A DNA stretch of 64,000 nt from Saccharothrix espanaensis DSM 44229 (GTDB lineage: Bacteria > Actinomycetota > Actinomycetes > Mycobacteriales > Pseudonocardiaceae): NCBI RefSeq assembly GCF_000328705.1, contig NC_019673.1, forward strand, positions 6,448,001 through 6,512,000. Direction: 5' to 3'. The translations under genes were made by a program, and so were the position numbers. Under the pieces are notes generated by a model that worked only from the letters and a program-made list of their open reading frames with translations, searched no databases and was not told the DNA's origin. Below, in pieces: positions 59,982 through 64,000 of this stretch (positions within the stretch are counted from its first letter, which is position 1; every line of letters begins with the position of its first letter).

Positions 59982-60097
59982 TCGGAAGGCCCGAGCCGGC
60001 CGGACGCAATCCGCTTGACGTGGCAACGAGTCGACTGTGCACTGTGGAGGGATGCCACGGGTCGTGGCGCCGGTAGCGCGAGGAGGCTGCGGCAGCG

Positions 60098-61309
60098 ATG
60101 GAGATCCGCCCCACGACCGACGAGGACTTCGACGTCTTCGTCGCCACGCTGCACGCCGCGTTCGGCCGCTTCCCGGACACCCCGACCGACGGCGGTGGGC
60201 TGTGGTGGTCGGCGACCGAGATGGACCGCAACCTGCTCGCCGTGACGGCGGACGGGCGGCCGGTCGGCACGGCCGGCGCGTACTCGTTCGAGCTGACCCT
60301 GCCGGGTGGGGCCGTCGTCCCGGTCGCCGGGGTCAGCGTCGTCGGGGTGCTGCCCACGCACCGCCGCCGGGGCGTGCTCAGCGCGATGATGCGGCACCAG
60401 CTCGCCGACCTGCGGGCGCGCGGGGAGGTCGTCTCCGTGCTGCTGGCCTCCGACGCCCGGATCTACGGCCGGTTCGGCTACGGGCCGGCGACCTACGCGC
60501 AGCGGCTGGAGGTGCCGCGCCACCGAGGGGCGTTCGCCACCCCGCGAGCCGGCGCGGCCGACGACACCGGCACGGTCGAGGTGCTGCGCCGGGCCGAGTG
60601 CGGTGAGCTGCTGGAACAGGTCTACGACCGGTACCGGCGGGCGCAGCCGGGCGCGCTGGGCCGTCCGCACCGCTGGTGGGCGCTGCGCGCCGGTCAGCCG
60701 CCGATCGCGCCGGCACCGCGCTACATCGCCCTGCACCGCGACGCCGCCGGCGTCCCGGACGGGTACGCCTGCTACTCGCTCGGCAACGCCGGCACCCTGA
60801 CCGTGGACGAGATCATCACCGCCGACGACGCCGTGTTCACCGCGCTGGCCCGGTTCGCGCTCGGCCACGACCTGGTCACCGAGGTGGTGTTCAAGCAGGT
60901 GCCGCGCGACCACCCGGTGCGCTGGCAGCTCGCGGACTTCCGCGCCGGCGTGGTCGCCGAGGACACCGACTGGCTGTGGGTGCGGCTGCTGGACGTCCCG
61001 CGCGCGCTGACCGCGCGCGGCTGGTCCGCCGACGGCGAGCTGGTCCTCGACGTCGAAGACCCGTTCCTGGGCGAGCGCGGCCGGCACCTGCTGACCGTCC
61101 GGGACGGCGTGGCCACCTGCGTGCCCACCGACCGGGAGCCCGACCTGTCGCTGGGGATCGACGACCTGGGCTCGGTCTACCTCGGCGGCACCGCCCCGAG
61201 CACGCTGGTGCGCGCCGGGCACGTCACGGCCCACCACCCGGCCGCGGCCGCCCGCGCCGACGCCCTGTTCCGCACCGAGCGCCCGCCGCACTGCGTGCAC
61301 TGGTTCTGA
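60098..61309 (+). CDS. Eis-like GNAT N-acetyltransferase
   Basis: 403 aa. The first GNAT half has VVGVLPTHRRRGVLSAMMRH (acetyl-CoA loop) and the FGYG-x-AT strand. A second GNAT-like half and a C-terminal sterol-carrier-like domain follow. The chain ends in Phe (CVHWF), whose carboxylate is a catalytic base in Eis. Mycobacterial Eis acetylates aminoglycosides and host peptides at multiple amines. Length (403) fits Eis. ATG 60098 follows GGAGG. The native substrate in this organism is unknown. Confidence 0.86.
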   Translation: MEIRPTTDEDFDVFVATLHAAFGRFPDTPTDGGGLWWSATEMDRNLLAVTADGRPVGTAGAYSFELTLPGGAVVPVAGVSVVGVLPTHRRRGVLSAMMRHQLADLRARGEVVSVLLASDARIYGRFGYGPATYAQRLEVPRHRGAFATPRAGAADDTGTVEVLRRAECGELLEQVYDRYRRAQPGALGRPHRWWALRAGQPPIAPAPRYIALHRDAAGVPDGYACYSLGNAGTLTVDEIITADDAVFTALARFALGHDLVTEVVFKQVPRDHPVRWQLADFRAGVVAEDTDWLWVRLLDVPRALTARGWSADGELVLDVEDPFLGERGRHLLTVRDGVATCVPTDREPDLSLGIDDLGSVYLGGTAPSTLVRAGHVTAHHPAAAARADALFRTERPPHCVHWF

Positions 61310-61334
61310 CCCGGCGGCCGGGCGGGCCGGTCAG
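61306..61334. terminator. Possible bidirectional terminator
   Basis: Arms CTGACCCGGC (61306-61315) and GCCGGTCAG (61326-61334) pair with one bulge between the convergent eis-like and lrp genes. Weaker than the other hairpins listed. Confidence 0.4.
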
Positions 61335-61780
61335 CCGTCCTGGCCCCTGGTCCACGAGTCCAGGGCGATGAGCGTCTTGGTGCCGGTGACCTGGTGGTGG
61401 CGGCGGATCTCGTCGATGGTGCGCTGGAGGTGGGCCATGTCCCGCACCCGCAGCCAGACCAGCGCGTCCGGGTCGCCCGCGATGGTGAACACGGCCTGCG
61501 CCTCGGGCATCCGGGTCGTGGTGTCGAGGATGTCGGAGACCTTGGTGTTGCCGACGAACCGGAGTTCGGTAAACGCCTCGATCCCCCAGCCGAGCTTGGC
61601 GTGGTCGATCTGCACGGTGAACCCGGTGATGACGCCGATCTGGGTCAGCCGGTCGATGCGCCGCTTCACCGCCGCCGTGGACAGCGTGACCCGGCCCGCG
61701 ATGTCGGACAGCGTCCGGCGGGCGTCCTCGCGCAGCAGGGCGAGGATCTCGTGGTCGGTGGCGTCGAGTTGTTCCGGCAC
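61331..61780 (-). CDS. Lrp/AsnC family regulator
   Basis: 149 aa. The HTH is DATDHEILALLREDARRTLS with DIAGRVTLSTAAVKRRIDRL; the RAM domain follows with QAVFTIAGDPDALVWLRVRD. Classic length. It diverges from the indolepyruvate ferredoxin oxidoreductase gene (GTG 61942) and very likely controls it in response to aromatic or branched amino acids (inference from family and position). Confidence 0.92.
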   Translation of the reverse strand: MPEQLDATDHEILALLREDARRTLSDIAGRVTLSTAAVKRRIDRLTQIGVITGFTVQIDHAKLGWGIEAFTELRFVGNTKVSDILDTTTRMPEAQAVFTIAGDPDALVWLRVRDMAHLQRTIDEIRRHHQVTGTKTLIALDSWTRGQDG

Positions 61781-61941
61781 GGCCGCCAGGGTAGTTCACC
61801 ACGCAAAGGATCGGTCCTGTCACGGGGGTGGGCGCGTGTTCTTTGCGTCGCGACGGCAAGATGCGCGCCGGATGTTGCGGCACGTTCGGACACCGTGTGG
61901 TGTGACCCACACCGCATCGGTGTCGAGTGAAGGAGCACGGC

Positions 61942-64000
61942 GTGGAGGCGTTCACGTTGGAGGACCGCTACCTCCGGGAGGACGGGGTCGTGCACCTCAG
62001 CGGGGTGCAGGCCCTGGTGCGGGTGCTGTTCGACCGGGTCCGCCACGACCGGGGCCGGGGCGAGGACACCGCGGTGTTCGTCTCCGGCTACGAGGGCTCG
62101 CCGCTGGCCGGCTACGACCTGGAGCTGGCCCGCCGCGCCACCCTGCTGGCCAAGCACGACGTGGTGCACCGGCCCGGCCTCAACGAGGAGCTGGCCGCGA
62201 CCTCGGTGATGGGCAGCCAGCTCACCGGCGCGCTGCCCGGTCGCCGGTACCGCGGGGTCACCGGCGTCTGGTACGGCAAGGCACCCGGGCTGGACCGGGC
62301 CACCGACGCGCTGCGGCACGCCAACCTGGCCGGCACCGACCCGCACGGCGGCGCGGTGGCGCTGGTCGGCGACGACCCGAACGCGAAGTCGTCCACCGTG
62401 CCGTGCGCGTCCGACCTGGCGCTGGCCGACCTGGCGATCCCGGTGTTCTACCCGGCCGACTCGCAGGACGTGCTCGACCACGGGCTGCACGCGGTGGAGC
62501 TCTCCCGCGCGGCCGGCGTGTGGTCGTCGCTGAAGATCGTCGCGAACGTCGCCGACGCGTCCAGCACCGCGCTGGTCTCCCCGGGCTGGACCGCGCCGGA
62601 GATGCCCGGCCACGCCTACCGGCACAAGCCCACCTCGCGCCTGCTCGGCACCGAGCTCGCCGGTCTGGAGCGCAGCCTCTACACCGTGCGGCTGCCGCTG
62701 GCGCTGGAGTACGTGCGCGCGTCGGGCGTGAACCGGATCGTCCGGGGGCGCGCCGGCGACCGGGTCGGGATCGTCACCGCGGGCAAGTCCTACCTCGACG
62801 TCCGGCAGGCGCTGGACCGGCTCGGGCTGACCGGGGACACCCTGTCCCGGCACGGGATCCGGCTGCTCAAGCTCGGTGTCATCCACCCGGTGGAGCCCTC
62901 GGTCGTGCGCGAGTTCGCCGACGGCCTGGACACCGTCGTCGTCGTGGAGGAGAAGCGGTCGTTCATCGAGGCCGCGGTCAAGGACGTCCTGTACGGCCGC
63001 GCGAACGCGCCCGCCGTGCACGGCAAGACCGGCCCGGACGGGCGGACGCTGTTCGGCGAGATCGGCGAACTCGACCCGGACGGCATCGCCACCGGCCTGG
63101 CCCGGCTGCTCGCGCCGCTGGGCATCGAGTCGGTCGACGCGTGGCGGCAACGCGGCCGGCGGGAGCGGATCGCCGTGCCGCTGCTGGCGCGCACGCCGTA
63201 CTTCTGCTCGGGCTGCCCGCACAACTCGTCCACGAAGGTGCCGGAGGGCACGATCGTCGGCGGCGGCATCGGCTGCCACACGATGAGCCTGTTCATGGAC
63301 CCCGAGCAGGTCGGCTCGCTGGTCGGGGTGACCCAGATGGGCGGCGAGGGCACGCAGTGGATCGGCATGGCGCCGTTCGTGGAGACGCCGCACTTCACCC
63401 AGAACATCGGCGACGGCACGTTCACCCACTCCGGCAGCCTCGCGGTGCGGGCGGCGGTCGCGGCGGGGGTGAACGTCACCTACAAGCTGCTCTACAACTC
63501 GGCGGTGGCGATGACCGGCGGGCAGGACGCGGTCGGCGGGCTGCCCGTGGAGAAGATCGCCGCGCTGCTGCTGCTGGAGGGCGTGCGGAAGGTCGTGGTG
63601 ACCAGTGACGCGCCGCGCGCGCTGCGCCGTCGCTCGTTCCCGGCCGGCGTCGAGGTCCGCGACCGCTCCGAACTGCTGCGCACGCAGGAGGAACTCGCCA
63701 AGGTCGGCGGCGTCACCGTGCTGATCCACGATCAGGAGTGCGCGGCGGAGAAGCGGCGCAAGCGGCGGCGCGGCAAGCAGGAAGCGCCCGCGACCCGCGT
63801 GGTGATCAACGAGCGGGTGTGCGAGGGCTGCGGCGACTGCGGCACCAAGTCCAACTGCCTGTCCGTGCAGCCGGTGCCGACCGAGTTCGGCCGCAAGACC
63901 GCGATCCACCAGTCGTCGTGCAACGTCGACTACTCGTGCCTGGACGGCGACTGCCCGTCGTTCCTCACCGTCGTGCCCGGCGGCGGCAAGCCGCGCCGGT
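61942..64000 (+). CDS. Indolepyruvate ferredoxin oxidoreductase, fused form (incomplete at right edge)
   Basis: 686 codons are visible and the frame is open at the window end. HLSGVQALVRVLFDRVRHD and VFVSGYEGSPLAGYDLEL are the N-terminal signature of the long fused 2-oxoacid ferredoxin oxidoreductases. YFCSGCPHNSSTK and VGGGIGCHTMSL mark the TPP-binding half, and VCEGCGDCGTKSNC is a 4Fe-4S cluster motif near residue 628. Full-length homologues have about 1150-1200 residues. The enzyme oxidises aryl-pyruvates (indolepyruvate, phenylpyruvate) to aryl-acetyl-CoA with ferredoxin. GTG 61942 has AAGGAG 7 nt upstream. The Lrp gene diverges from it. Confidence 0.9.
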   Translation, partial: MEAFTLEDRYLREDGVVHLSGVQALVRVLFDRVRHDRGRGEDTAVFVSGYEGSPLAGYDLELARRATLLAKHDVVHRPGLNEELAATSVMGSQLTGALPGRRYRGVTGVWYGKAPGLDRATDALRHANLAGTDPHGGAVALVGDDPNAKSSTVPCASDLALADLAIPVFYPADSQDVLDHGLHAVELSRAAGVWSSLKIVANVADASSTALVSPGWTAPEMPGHAYRHKPTSRLLGTELAGLERSLYTVRLPLALEYVRASGVNRIVRGRAGDRVGIVTAGKSYLDVRQALDRLGLTGDTLSRHGIRLLKLGVIHPVEPSVVREFADGLDTVVVVEEKRSFIEAAVKDVLYGRANAPAVHGKTGPDGRTLFGEIGELDPDGIATGLARLLAPLGIESVDAWRQRGRRERIAVPLLARTPYFCSGCPHNSSTKVPEGTIVGGGIGCHTMSLFMDPEQVGSLVGVTQMGGEGTQWIGMAPFVETPHFTQNIGDGTFTHSGSLAVRAAVAAGVNVTYKLLYNSAVAMTGGQDAVGGLPVEKIAALLLLEGVRKVVVTSDAPRALRRRSFPAGVEVRDRSELLRTQEELAKVGGVTVLIHDQECAAEKRRKRRRGKQEAPATRVVINERVCEGCGDCGTKSNCLSVQPVPTEFGRKTAIHQSSCNVDYSCLDGDCPSFLTVVPGGGKPRR

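Noticed and set aside
1-64000. CRISPR arrays, tRNA and rRNA genes
   Set aside because: No regularly spaced repeats and no cloverleaf or rRNA-like sequences were noticed on either strand.

Overview
This 64-kb window is very GC-rich, with strong G/C bias at codon third positions, many GTG starts and frequent GTGA/ATGA stop-start overlaps. It looks like an actinomycete chromosome. SARP/AfsR regulators, snapalysin, a Streptomyces-type secreted aminopeptidase, ESX-type proteins, YqeB, DUF5994 and an Eis-like acetyltransferase suggest the Pseudonocardiales (Saccharothrix/Actinosynnema/Lentzea type). That placement is inference; there is no rRNA or other taxonomic marker here. No tRNA, rRNA, CRISPR array or intact insertion sequence was found.

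Layout. 0.3-8.3 kb: an allene-oxide-cyclase-like barrel protein and a membrane-anchored Ser/Thr kinase homologue with an altered catalytic loop, followed by a six-gene, mostly translationally coupled partner-switching operon: RsbR-STAS, RsbS, RsbT, an ATPase-PP2C fusion, a hybrid kinase with a dead receiver, and an RsbU-like REC-PP2C. This is a complete stressosome-type signalling cassette. 8.3-13.6 kb: a DUF2630 protein, a membrane protein, an orphan ESX/WXG100-like trio (YbaB-like, small target, large WXG-like), then an unrecognised 672-aa protein built from two diverged copies of one module and coupled to a small membrane protein. 13.7-26.8 kb: small membrane proteins, a secreted RTX-like protein, a 1001-residue ATPase-BTAD regulator, YqeB, a lone RmlB, an M20 peptidase, an alpha/beta hydrolase, an APH-like kinase, OsmC, and a divergent TetR/DUF4267 pair with CTAG-type operators.

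27-46 kb is the accessory core. It holds a STAND protein with an N-terminal HNH nuclease, NB-ARC ATPase and TPR tail (a bacterial NLR architecture and the best candidate for an unrecognised defence gene), a small membrane-anchored protein downstream of it, a Vgb-like secreted propeller, a cyanase, an orphan eCIS-core (DUF4157) protein, an AfsR-like SARP, and many relics: an IS256 transposase end, a DIP1984 relic, a TPR tail, a NACHT-type gene ruin and a DUF5648-like fragment at 17.7 kb. Secreted proteases (S1 trypsin-like and snapalysin) sit among them.

46-64 kb: a MerR-HEAT regulator with a HEAT-repeat partner, a TetR/FAD-monooxygenase pair destroyed by one apparent deletion, DJ-1/PfpI, small membrane proteins, a DUF5994 operon, a fatty-acid desaturase followed by an HPF-like protein, an XRE regulator, a secreted M28 aminopeptidase with tandem Ig-like repeats and a chitin-binding-like module, a divergent hydrolase/TetR pair, an Eis-like acetyltransferase, and an Lrp regulator divergent from an indolepyruvate ferredoxin oxidoreductase that runs off the right edge.

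A short dyad-containing motif (consensus near TCCACAGTGGACAGTTTGGCG) recurs in five gene-poor spots across the window and is not explained by any gene.
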